DNA of 6,282 nt, from NCBI GenBank assembly GCA_018716005.1, contig DVKN01000039.1, positions 1-6,282 of the forward strand, read 5' to 3'. The position numbers and the translations under genes are program-made. Shown here piece after piece: positions 1 through 4,826 of this stretch; the stretch's first letter is position 1; each line of letters begins with the position of its first letter. The DNA is from Candidatus Scatomorpha stercoravium. GTDB lineage: Bacteria > Bacillota > Clostridia > Oscillospirales > Oscillospiraceae. The notes under the pieces were generated by a model that was not told the DNA's origin, did no database searches, and saw only the letters and a program-made list of their open reading frames with translations.

Positions 1-111
1 CATCAAATCCAGCTCGTCCAGATTCAGCTCCACCTCGATATGCTGCTTGGCGTTGAGTTTTGACAAAAGTACTACCGTCTCGATGTAAATCAGTTGAGGG
101 GATGAATCAAC
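1..111 (-). pseudogene. 5'-truncated fragment of an RlmD/RumA-annotated mobilome protein
   Basis: On the minus strand the frame is open from base 111 to the left edge and reads ...YIETVVLLSKLNAKQ, then HIEVELNLDELDLM, and runs out of the window. From memory, this resembles a C-terminal stretch of clostridial, mobile-element-linked proteins usually annotated as 23S rRNA (uracil-5-)methyltransferase; this recall cannot be checked here. The frame has a stop (TAA, 112-114) just upstream and no ATG, GTG or TTG before the recognisable part, which begins near base 90. The N-terminal portion is therefore missing and the piece looks like a remnant cut off when this junction formed. It faces away from the regulator gene. 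Confidence 0.35.
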
Positions 112-135
112 TTAGTTAGGTAGCATGGAGCGATA

Positions 136-159
136 TGATTCTATTTGCAGAATCAAATA
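136..159. promoter_or_regulatory. Overlapping inverted repeats, candidate operator
   Basis: Two perfect inverted repeats overlap here: TGATTCT (136-142) with AGAATCA (149-155), and TATTTG (142-147) with CAAATA (154-159), each with a 6-nt spacer. They lie just upstream of the -35 box of the XRE regulator promoter. XRE-type proteins commonly bind such dyads and regulate their own operon, so this is a reasonable operator candidate. The assignment rests on position and symmetry only. Confidence 0.4.
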
Positions 160-164
160 TTGGG

Positions 165-192
165 TTGAAAGCAATGCAATATATGTTATAAT
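165..192 (+). promoter_or_regulatory. Sigma-A-type promoter of the regulator-recombinase operon
   Basis: A -35 box TTGAAA (165-170) and a perfect -10 box TATAAT (187-192) are separated by 16 nt, and TGT directly before the -10 makes it an extended -10. Transcription would start near base 199. That leaves only a short leader before the ATG at 216 and argues against the TTG at 195 being the translation start. Confidence 0.75.
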
Positions 193-215
193 ATTTGCGA
201 GAGGATGTGGTTGAT

Positions 216-575
216 ATGAAGTTGATTGGGAAACGTCTACGTACCCTTCGAGAAAGTTTATCCCTTTCTCAAGCAAAGCTGGCAGAGCTTTTAGGAATTA
301 CTCAGTCTAGCCTAAACCGCTATGAAAACGGACAGTCAACTCCATCGGTTGATCTGCTGCGCAAGTATGCAGACTTCTTCGATGTTTCCATGGATTATAT
401 CTTTGCTCGCTGTGATGAGCCACAGGGAAAGTTGTATCACTATCAGCCGAAAGTATGGAAAAACGCAGCTGAGATGGAGCAGTTCGTCGAGATGTGCTTT
501 GATCCCAAATCACCATACTATAACCGCATGAAAGAATCCGTTTTACGGATGTTTTCGGAAACTGCTGATGAGTAA
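216..575 (+). CDS. XRE-family helix-turn-helix regulator
   Basis: A 119-residue DNA-binding protein, probably a repressor or switch for the mobile element. Residues about 4-60 form a Cro/C1-type helix-turn-helix: the segment LSQAKLAELLGITQSSLNRYE is followed by NGQSTPS and then a helix with LLRKYADFFDVSMDYI, which is typical of the family. The remaining 50 or so residues (KLYHYQPKVWKNAAEMEQ onward) form a short C-terminal part of unknown role, rich in aromatic and acidic residues. I chose the ATG at 216 because AGAGG (200-204) sits upstream and the promoter start near 199 excludes the TTG at 195. The stop lies 12 nt before the recombinase start and overlaps its ribosome binding site, so the two genes are probably co-transcribed. 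The dyads at 136-159 suggest autoregulation. The family call is secure; the target and sign of control are inferred. Confidence 0.9.
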   Translation: MKLIGKRLRTLRESLSLSQAKLAELLGITQSSLNRYENGQSTPSVDLLRKYADFFDVSMDYIFARCDEPQGKLYHYQPKVWKNAAEMEQFVEMCFDPKSPYYNRMKESVLRMFSETADE

Positions 576-587
576 GGAGGTGGCGAT

Positions 588-2363
588 GTGAACGCAGTAA
601 TCTACGCTCGTTATTCTAGCGAAGGACAGCGGGAGGAAAGCATTGACGGTCAGATCCGAGAATGCATGGAGTATTGCAAGCAGAACGGAATGACTGTAGT
701 GAAGGAATACATTGACCGTGCCCTTTCTGCCAAAACGGACAACCGCCCCGATTTCCAGCGGATGATTAAGGACAGCGCCAAAGGATTGTTTGATGTGGTT
801 GTGGTATGGAAGCTGGACCGCTTTGCCCGCAATCGCTATGACAGTGCTCATTATAAAGCTGCCCTTAAAAAGAATGGTGTGCGGGTGATCTCAGCTAAAG
901 AGAATATTGCTGATGGGCCGGAGGGGATCATTCTGGAATCTATGTTGGAAGGTATGGCGGAGTATTATTCCGCAGAACTTTCTGTGAAAGTTATCCGTGG
1001 CCACACAGAAAATGCACTTAAATGTAAGTACAACGGCGGCACCCCCACATTCGGCTTTGCCATTGATGCCAACAAGCAATATCAACCAGACCCAGTCAAT
1101 GCTCCGATTGTCTTGGATATTTTCAAGATGTACGATACTGGCTCCACCATGAAGCAGATTATGGATCACCTAAATGCTCTGGGTGTTACAACCGTCCGAG
1201 GCAAACCTGCAGACTTGAATTTCATATCTGGAATTCTGCATAACCGGAAGTACATCGGTGAATACAAATATCGTGATATCGTAGTACCGGATGGCATTCC
1301 AGCTCTTGTACCGACAGATCTATTTGAACGAGTGCAGGAACAGATGAAGAAAAACAAAAAAGCCCCAGCCAGACACAAGGCTGAGGATGACTATCTGTTG
1401 ACCACAAAATTGTTTTGTGGTTCCTGCAAGGCGATGATGGTGGGCGAATCCGGTACGAGTTCCAGCAAGGGGCAGGTATATCATTATTATCGCTGTGTAA
1501 ACAGCAAGCGGAAAAAGACCTGTAAAGCCAAACATCGCAGTGTTCGAAAAGACCCTCTGGAGCGTGCTGTTGTTGCATCCGTTATGCGGAACATCATGGA
1601 CGATGCTTTTGTGGAGTATTTTACCGATCAGGCGTTGGCGTTACAGGGGCAGGAAAGCAACGAATTACCCGCTCTGCGTCGGCAACTGGCAGATACCGAG
1701 AAGGCTATCGACAATATGCTAAACGCAATCCAGGCAGGCATTTTCAATGCCTCTACCAAGCGCCGTTTAGACGAGCTGGAAGCCACCAAAGAAAAGCTGG
1801 AGCTGAGCATCATCAAGGAAGAGATGAAAAAGCCTCAGTTCACCAGAGAGCAGATTCAGTTCTATATTCTCCAGTTCCGCAAAGTGGACACCAATACCTT
1901 GGAAGGGCGCGGACGGCTGATTGATGGCTTTGTTAATAGTGTGGTCGTATACGATGACTACATCCTCGTGACTTTCAACTACAAGGAAGGTGCAGAACGG
2001 ATCACCTTTGAACAGATTGAACGTTCGGATTTATCATCCCTCGGGGGACCACGTCAGAACAAACTGCGCTCCATTCCGTCCTCCGGCGGAGCCGGAGGAC
2101 ATCCATTCCGCTCCGTTTGTTCTTCCTTTCAAATCCGAAGCCGCCTTGGGCTTCGGATTTGTTTTTTTGCGCTCCACTGCGCCGCCGGGCTCAGCCGAAG
2201 GCTGTGCCCGCCGGCATTCGTTCCGCTCCGTTTGTTCTTCCTTTCAAAATCGCAACCACCTTGTTGGGTTGCGATTTTGTTTTTTGGGGGGCAAGGTTCG
2301 CTGCGCTCCCTTGCCCTTTCTTTTAAATTATGCCATGTTCAAACGGAGCGCTCTGTGCTATAA
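588..2363 (+). CDS. Large serine recombinase with non-native C-terminal readthrough
   Basis: A site-specific DNA integrase of the large serine recombinase family; such enzymes cut and join attachment sites through a phosphoserine link. Residues 1-150 are the resolvase domain: YARYS gives catalytic Ser10 with Arg8, and KLDRFAR supplies Asp77, Arg78 and Arg81. Residues about 150-265 are the recombinase DNA-binding domain (GGTPTFGF, HNRKYIGEY). A zinc ribbon follows with Cys277, Cys280, Cys303 and Cys312, then a charged coiled-coil segment around 357-415 and a C-terminal beta-rich part ending near YKEGAERITFEQIERSDLSS (465-484). The start is GTG with AAGGAGG 7 nt upstream. The frame continues to residue 591, but residues from about 488 on are translated from hairpins, terminators and a direct repeat, and the TAA stop lies inside the -10 box of the next promoter. 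The functional enzyme is probably the first 485-490 residues. The tail may be a consequence of integration, or the native stop may have been lost. The family call is very secure; the tail interpretation is inference. Confidence 0.95.
   Translation: MNAVIYARYSSEGQREESIDGQIRECMEYCKQNGMTVVKEYIDRALSAKTDNRPDFQRMIKDSAKGLFDVVVVWKLDRFARNRYDSAHYKAALKKNGVRVISAKENIADGPEGIILESMLEGMAEYYSAELSVKVIRGHTENALKCKYNGGTPTFGFAIDANKQYQPDPVNAPIVLDIFKMYDTGSTMKQIMDHLNALGVTTVRGKPADLNFISGILHNRKYIGEYKYRDIVVPDGIPALVPTDLFERVQEQMKKNKKAPARHKAEDDYLLTTKLFCGSCKAMMVGESGTSSSKGQVYHYYRCVNSKRKKTCKAKHRSVRKDPLERAVVASVMRNIMDDAFVEYFTDQALALQGQESNELPALRRQLADTEKAIDNMLNAIQAGIFNASTKRRLDELEATKEKLELSIIKEEMKKPQFTREQIQFYILQFRKVDTNTLEGRGRLIDGFVNSVVVYDDYILVTFNYKEGAERITFEQIERSDLSSLGGPRQNKLRSIPSSGGAGGHPFRSVCSSFQIRSRLGLRICFFALHCAAGLSRRLCPPAFVPLRLFFLSKSQPPCWVAILFFGGQGSLRSLALSFKLCHVQTERSVL
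2078..2100. repeat. Perfect 10-bp hairpin with GGA loop
   Basis: GTCCTCCGGC (2078-2087) pairs perfectly with GCCGGAGGAC (2091-2100) around a GGA loop. Its core GGC-GGA-GCC is also found at 4628-4636 and 4739-4747. It lies inside the recombinase reading frame but belongs to a palindrome type otherwise seen in the chromosomal spacer, so it probably marks host DNA just past the element end. Confidence 0.8.
2106..2133 (+). repeat. 28-nt direct repeat, copy 1
   Basis: This 28-base block, beginning TTCCGCTCCG and ending CTTTCAAA, recurs exactly at 2221-2248. Each copy runs straight into the left arm of a terminator hairpin, sharing its last three (AAA) bases with the stem. Confidence 0.9.
2131..2168 (+). 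terminator. Rho-independent terminator 1
   Basis: AAATCCGAAGCC (2131-2142) pairs perfectly with GGCTTCGGATTT (2149-2160) over a 6-nt loop (GCCTTG). After one G comes a run of seven T (2162-2168). This is a textbook terminator for plus-strand transcripts, and it lies inside the extended recombinase frame. Confidence 0.9.
2181..2215. repeat. 16-bp near-perfect hairpin with GAA loop
   Basis: The arms 2181-2196 and 2200-2215 pair at 14 of 16 positions around the loop GAA. No T-run follows, so it is not a standard terminator. It separates the two copies of the repeat-plus-terminator module. Confidence 0.75.
2221..2248 (+). repeat. 28-nt direct repeat, copy 2
   Basis: This is an exact second copy of the block at 2106-2133, 115 nt downstream. 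It again leads into a terminator hairpin whose stem sequence differs from that of the first copy. Confidence 0.9.
2245..2285 (+). terminator. Rho-independent terminator 2
   Basis: CAAAATCGCAACC (2245-2257) pairs perfectly with GGTTGCGATTTTG (2267-2279) over a 9-nt loop beginning ACCTTG, followed by six T (2280-2285). Its loop shares CCTTG with terminator 1, while the stem is different but fully paired. Confidence 0.9.
2289..2324 (+). terminator. Possible third terminator hairpin
   Basis: GGGCAAGG (2289-2296) pairs with CCTTGCCC (2309-2316) around a 12-nt loop, TTCGCTGCGCTC, and a T-rich stretch (TTTCTTTT, 2317-2324) follows. It is weaker than the two preceding terminators because its loop is long and its T-run is interrupted. 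Confidence 0.5.
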
Positions 2364-2364
2364 T
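2336..2364 (+). promoter_or_regulatory. Extended -10 promoter of the lipoprotein gene
   Basis: A perfect -10 box TATAAT (2359-2364) is preceded by TGC, giving an extended -10. The -35 region is weak (TGTTCA, 2336-2341, at 17-nt spacing). The stop codon of the extended recombinase frame (TAA, 2361-2363) lies within this -10 box, which shows that this DNA was a promoter and was not selected as coding sequence. Confidence 0.65.
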
Positions 2365-2410
2365 GGCTGCGGAAAAATTGCGCTTCGGCGCGTTGCCGGG
2401 AGGCTTTGCT

Positions 2411-3400
2411 ATGAAAAAGAAAACCATCGCCCTCATCCTCGCCCTGGTGCTGGCGCTCTCGCTGGCCGGCTGCGGCGACAGCGCGGAGCAGGGCTCCGTA
2501 TACGCCGAGGCGGCGAACTGGGCCTATCTGGAGACGGACAAGAGCGCGGACGCGGACGTCTTCTTCGTCTGCCCCACCGTCTACGGCGGGGACGCGGACA
2601 GCTTCAACATGCCCATGGACGACGAGGCCGCGAAGAGCGATTTCCTGGGCGCCACGAACATGGAGAAGGGCATCTACGACGATGACGCCCGCTTCTTCGC
2701 TCCCTATTACCGGCAGGCGGGGCTGAACGCCTACGAGCTGACGGCCGAGGAGCGCGAGCCCTATCTGCAAACCGCCTACGAGGACGTGAAGGACGCCTTC
2801 GCCTACTATCTCGAGAACTATAACGGCGGGCGGCCCATCATCCTGGCCGGCTTCTCCCAGGGCGCCGACCTCTGCATCCGCCTGCTGAAGGACTGCTTCG
2901 CCGACGAGGAGGTAAACGAGCTGCTCGTGGCCTGCTACGCGATTGGCTGGAGCATCACCGCCGAGGAGCTCGCGGAATATCCCCAGCTCCGCTTCGCCTC
3001 CGGCGAGGACGACACGGGCGTCATCATCTCCTTCAACAGCGAGGCTGAGAGCGTCACCGACTCCCTCACCATCCCCGCCGGCACCCGTACGCTGGCCATC
3101 AACCCCCTCAACTGGAAGGCCGACGGCACCCCCGCCGGGAAGGAGGAGAACCTCGGCGCCTGCTTCACCGATTACAGCGGGAACATCGTCACGGAGATCC
3201 CCCAGCTCACCGGGGCCTATATCGACGCCGAGCGCGGCGCGCTGAAGGTGACGGACGTGGCGCCCGAGGAGTATCCGCCGGTGCTGTCGATTTTCGAGGA
3301 CGGGATCTATCATCTGTACGACTACCAGTTCTTCTACCGCAACCTCGAGGAGAACGTGGGCGTCCGCCTGGACGCCTACCTCGCGGAGCAGGCGGCCTGA
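2411..3400 (+). CDS. DUF3089-type alpha/beta-hydrolase lipoprotein
   Basis: A 329-residue exported protein, probably anchored to the outer face of the membrane. Residues 1-20 are a lipoprotein signal peptide (MKKK, a hydrophobic core, then LAGC) with lipidated Cys21. The mature part resembles DUF3089 proteins, which have an alpha/beta-hydrolase fold: ADVFFVCPTVY (about 48-58), then YNGGRPIILAGFSQGAD (137-153), the nucleophile elbow with candidate Ser149. Candidate His301 lies in YHLYDYQFFYRNL near the end, followed by ENVGVRLDAYL. The acid residue of the triad is not obvious. Two positions that I recall as usually His in the family are Cys54 (CPT) and Phe148 (GFSQG) here. The start ATG has GGGAGG 7 nt upstream and fits the signal peptide. 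The gene has its own promoter and a strong GC hairpin after the stop. Ile codons are ATC or ATT throughout, unlike the next gene. Substrate unknown; an esterase or related hydrolase is possible. Confidence 0.8.
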   Translation: MKKKTIALILALVLALSLAGCGDSAEQGSVYAEAANWAYLETDKSADADVFFVCPTVYGGDADSFNMPMDDEAAKSDFLGATNMEKGIYDDDARFFAPYYRQAGLNAYELTAEEREPYLQTAYEDVKDAFAYYLENYNGGRPIILAGFSQGADLCIRLLKDCFADEEVNELLVACYAIGWSITAEELAEYPQLRFASGEDDTGVIISFNSEAESVTDSLTIPAGTRTLAINPLNWKADGTPAGKEENLGACFTDYSGNIVTEIPQLTGAYIDAERGALKVTDVAPEEYPPVLSIFEDGIYHLYDYQFFYRNLEENVGVRLDAYLAEQAA

Positions 3401-3415
3401 CGCCGCCCGGCCATG

Positions 3416-3455
3416 GCCGGGGCCCGGGAAACCGGGCCCCGGCTCTTTCCCTCTC
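3416..3455 (+). terminator. GC-rich terminator hairpin after the lipoprotein gene
   Basis: GCCGGGGCCCGG (3416-3427) pairs perfectly with CCGGGCCCCGGC (3432-3443) around a GAAA tetraloop, 15 nt after the stop codon. The following TCTTTCCCTCTCC is pyrimidine-rich, but the T-run is poor, so termination may depend mostly on the very stable stem. Confidence 0.7.
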
Positions 3456-3511
3456 CGGCGAATTACACACTCCTAACCTGTGATAAAGCGCTTATTTCGA
3501 TGAATCCACAC

Positions 3512-3538
3512 AGAATTCTCACGATTGGGTAAAATTCT
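3512..3538. promoter_or_regulatory. Spacer dyad upstream of the degV promoter
   Basis: AGAATT (3512-3517) and AATTCT (3533-3538) form an inverted repeat with a 15-nt spacer, 15 nt upstream of the -35 box. The palindrome AAGCGCTT lies further left, at 3486-3493. Either could be a regulator site, but both are short and could occur by chance. Apart from these, the terminator and the promoter, I see nothing in the 3456-3552 spacer. Confidence 0.2.
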
Positions 3539-3552
3539 TACGCGCTGATTGG

Positions 3553-3581
3553 TTGAAATCCGCCCGCGCATGGTGTACAAT
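3553..3581 (+). promoter_or_regulatory. Sigma-A-type promoter of the degV-family gene
   Basis: TTGAAA (3553-3558) and TACAAT (3576-3581) are separated by 17 nt, close to the consensus. The predicted start near 3588 leaves a leader of about 33 nt before the coding sequence. Confidence 0.7.
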
Positions 3582-3620
3582 TTATACATGTAAATACGCT
3601 TTGCGACAGGGGAAATTCAT

Positions 3621-4478
3621 TTGAGCACTGCCATTGTCACTGACAGCAACTGCGGCATAACTCCGGCTGAAGCGCGCGAATTGGGTATATTCGTGGTGCC
3701 GATGCCGTTTTTTATCGACGGGGAGCTGTTTTACGAGGGAATAAACCTTAGCCAGTCGGAGTTTTTCCGCCGCATGGGCTCCGGCGCGGACATAACGACC
3801 TCGCAGCCGACGCCGGGCGACGTATTGAATAAGTGGGACGAGGCGCTCGAGGAGCACGGCGAGCTCGTCTATATACCCATGTCCAGCTCGCTGAGCGGCG
3901 AGTGCGCCACGGCCCGGATGCTCGCTGAGGACTACGACGGCCGCGTCGTGGTGGCGGACAACCTGCGCATATCGGCGACGCAGCGCATAAGCGTCCTGGA
4001 CGCCGCCGCGATGGCCGCCCGGGGCAAGTCCGCCGCCGCCATAGCCGAGGCACTCGAACGCGAGAAGCTCGAGGCCAGCATCTACATAACCGTCGACACG
4101 CTCAAGTATCTCAAGCGCGGCGGGCGCATCACCCCGGCGGCCGCCGCCTTCGGCACCGTGCTGGGGATAAAGCCCGTATTGCAGATACAGGGCGGCAAGC
4201 TCGACGCGCTCACCATGTCCCACGGCATACGCGCGGCCAAGCGCGCCATGCTCGACGCGGTGGAGCACGACCTCCTCACCCGCTTTGCCGGGAAGGACGG
4301 CGTCTTCGTCGAGGCCGCCTACTCCTGCTCCGAGGAGGAGGCCGCCGAGTGGGCGGACGAGATACGCGCGCGCTTCGGCGAGCGCTTCGACGGCTATATC
4401 GCCCCGCTCTCCCTCTCGATAGCCTGCCACACCGGCCCCGGCGGCTTCGGGGTGGGATGCATAAAGAGGCTGGCTTGA
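3621..4478 (+). CDS. DegV/FakB-family fatty-acid-binding protein
   Basis: A 285-residue cytoplasmic protein of full family length. Proteins of this family bind a fatty acid; characterised members (FakB) present it to the kinase FakA, giving acyl-phosphate for phospholipid synthesis. Visible family motifs in order: TDSNCGI (7-13), TTSQPTPGD (59-67), PMSSSLSGE (86-94), LKYLKRGGRI (161-170), LGIKPVLQIQGGKL (181-194) and CHTGPGGFGVG (269-279) with the ligand-pocket His270. The start is TTG, with AGGGGA 7 nt upstream, and the protein start MSTAIVTDSN fits the family. No FakA-like kinase is in the window, so a partner must be encoded elsewhere. Ile is encoded mostly by ATA (about 15 of 19), in sharp contrast to the preceding gene. 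Its stop codon lies inside a perfect hairpin (4475-4499). The fatty-acid role is established for the family and inferred for this protein. Confidence 0.92.
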   Translation: MSTAIVTDSNCGITPAEARELGIFVVPMPFFIDGELFYEGINLSQSEFFRRMGSGADITTSQPTPGDVLNKWDEALEEHGELVYIPMSSSLSGECATARMLAEDYDGRVVVADNLRISATQRISVLDAAAMAARGKSAAAIAEALEREKLEASIYITVDTLKYLKRGGRITPAAAAFGTVLGIKPVLQIQGGKLDALTMSHGIRAAKRAMLDAVEHDLLTRFAGKDGVFVEAAYSCSEEEAAEWADEIRARFGERFDGYIAPLSLSIACHTGPGGFGVGCIKRLA

Positions 4479-4499
4479 AAGGCCTCGACGGCCTTTCAA
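4475..4499. repeat. Perfect 10-bp hairpin containing the degV stop codon
   Basis: TTGAAAGGCC (4475-4484) pairs with GGCCTTTCAA (4490-4499) over the loop TCGAC. The TGA stop of the degV-family gene (4476-4478) lies in the left arm. No T-run follows, so it may act as a 3' end stabiliser or be one unit of the hairpin array, not a terminator. Confidence 0.75.
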
Positions 4500-4516
4500 T
4501 GCCAAGTAGGGTCCCC

Positions 4517-4531
4517 CGCGCCGGAGGCGCG
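4517..4531. repeat. 6-bp hairpin with GGA loop
   Basis: CGCGCC (4517-4522) pairs with GGCGCG (4526-4531) around GGA. It uses the same loop as the hairpins at 2078, 4618 and 4736. On its own it is short; the shared loop makes it worth listing. Confidence 0.45.
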
Positions 4532-4561
4532 ATGGAGACCGGCGCTTCGCTGCGCGCACTC

Positions 4562-4591
4562 AAGCCCACCAGTCTGCGGACTGGTGGGCTT
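4562..4591. repeat. Perfect 13-bp hairpin
   Basis: AAGCCCACCAGTC (4562-4574) pairs perfectly with GACTGGTGGGCTT (4579-4591) over a TGCG loop. It is the longest perfect stem in the convergent spacer. Only a short TT follows, so terminator activity alone is uncertain; the T6 run used by the next hairpin lies 27 nt downstream. Confidence 0.8.
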
Positions 4592-4597
4592 TCGCAC

Positions 4598-4623
4598 ACT
4601 CCGCTCCGCGAGAGGAGTTTTTT
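4598..4623 (+). terminator. Candidate terminator for the degV-family gene
   Basis: ACTC (4598-4601) and CTC (4604-4606), separated by a 2-nt bulge, pair with GAGGAGT (4612-4618), and a run of six T (4618-4623) follows directly. The stem is modest, but the T-run and the position after a plus-strand gene support a terminator. The upstream 13-bp hairpin may assist. Confidence 0.5.
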
Positions 4624-4646
4624 CCGAGGCGGAGCCCCGGAAAAAA
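4618..4646. repeat. T6/A6-flanked hairpin with GGA loop
   Basis: TTTTTTCCG (4618-4626) plus GGC (4628-4630) pairs with GCC (4634-4636) plus CGGAAAAAA (4638-4646), with one A/C mismatch and a GGA loop. Its arms consist of the T-runs of the plus-strand and minus-strand terminators on either side. Confidence 0.7.
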
Positions 4647-4672
4647 GCGCGGAATTCTGCCGAATTCCGCGC
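4641..4672 (-). terminator. Rho-independent terminator for the minus-strand operon
   Basis: GCGCGGAATTC (4647-4657) pairs perfectly with GAATTCCGCGC (4662-4672) over a 4-nt loop. On the minus strand the stem is followed directly by six T (the A-run at 4641-4646). This is a good terminator for transcripts arriving from the epimerase gene, about 190 nt after its stop. Confidence 0.75.
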
Positions 4673-4695
4673 GATTACAATTCGATGCTAATTTG

Positions 4696-4717
4696 TTTCG
4701 CCGCTGAGGCGGCGAAA
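4696..4717. repeat. Perfect 9-bp hairpin
   Basis: TTTCGCCGC (4696-4704) pairs with GCGGCGAAA (4709-4717) over a TGAG loop. It is another unit of the hairpin array between the convergent genes, with no adjacent T-run. Confidence 0.65.
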
Positions 4718-4729
4718 TTCTGCGAAGCT

Positions 4730-4756
4730 GGCCTCGCCGGCGGAGCCGGCATTGGC
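4730..4756. repeat. Palindromic repeat unit, copy 1
   Basis: A 27-nt unit of the form GGCCTC-GCCGGC-GGA-GCCGGC-ATTGGC. The two GCCGGC arms form a hairpin over a GGA loop. Copies 2 and 3 follow at 4785 and 4827 with different loops. Confidence 0.8.
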
Positions 4757-4784
4757 CGTGGGTGGTGGGACGGACGTGGGCGCG

Positions 4785-4812
4785 GGCCTCGCCGGCTTTA
4801 GCCGGCATCGGC
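4785..4812. repeat. Palindromic repeat unit, copy 2
   Basis: A 28-nt unit of the form GGCCTC-GCCGGC-TTTA-GCCGGC-ATCGGC. The flanks and arms match copy 1 except for one base in the right flank (ATCGGC for ATTGGC), and the loop is TTTA. Confidence 0.8.
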
Positions 4813-4826
4813 TGGCGGGGTGGTCT

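Larger units (their letters stand above)
1..2075. mobile_element. End of an integrative element carrying a serine recombinase
   Basis: This stretch has visibly lower G+C than the rest of the window and carries an XRE regulator and a large serine recombinase, the usual control and integration module of clostridial integrative elements. The right limit is inferred: conserved recombinase sequence fades near residue 487 (about base 2048), and from base 2078 the DNA contains the same GGC-GGA-GCC hairpin core that recurs in the chromosomal intergenic region around 4628 and 4739. The element would continue off the left edge, so its other end, cargo and attachment-site partner cannot be seen. No core direct repeat can be named without the other end. 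Confidence 0.55.

Noticed and set aside
102..119. Tiny leader peptide starting at the ATG at 102
   Set aside because: It has only five codons, starts directly on the purine stretch with no spacing, and lies upstream of the identified promoter.
195..215. TTG at 195 as the start of the XRE regulator
   Set aside because: The predicted transcription start is near 199, so the TTG would lie outside the mRNA; the ATG at 216 has a purine-rich site upstream.
1990..2685. Plus-strand frame overlapping the recombinase end and the lipoprotein start (231 codons)
   Set aside because: It crosses terminators, a promoter and an out-of-frame signal peptide, and the product is low-complexity Arg/Gly-rich sequence.
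2339..3313. Long open frame on the minus strand opposite the lipoprotein gene (324 codons)
   Set aside because: It is an antisense shadow in GC-rich DNA: Val/Gly/Leu/Arg-rich, with no recognisable domain, while the plus strand has a signal peptide, lipobox and hydrolase motifs.
3582..4559. Long open frame on the minus strand opposite the degV-family gene (325 codons)
   Set aside because: The plus strand encodes a full-length DegV protein with all its motifs; the antisense product has no recognisable motif and runs into the spacer hairpins.
4349..4801. Plus-strand frame over the degV end and the hairpin array (150 codons)
   Set aside because: It consists of out-of-frame degV sequence followed by palindromic spacer; there is no family signal and no ribosome site.
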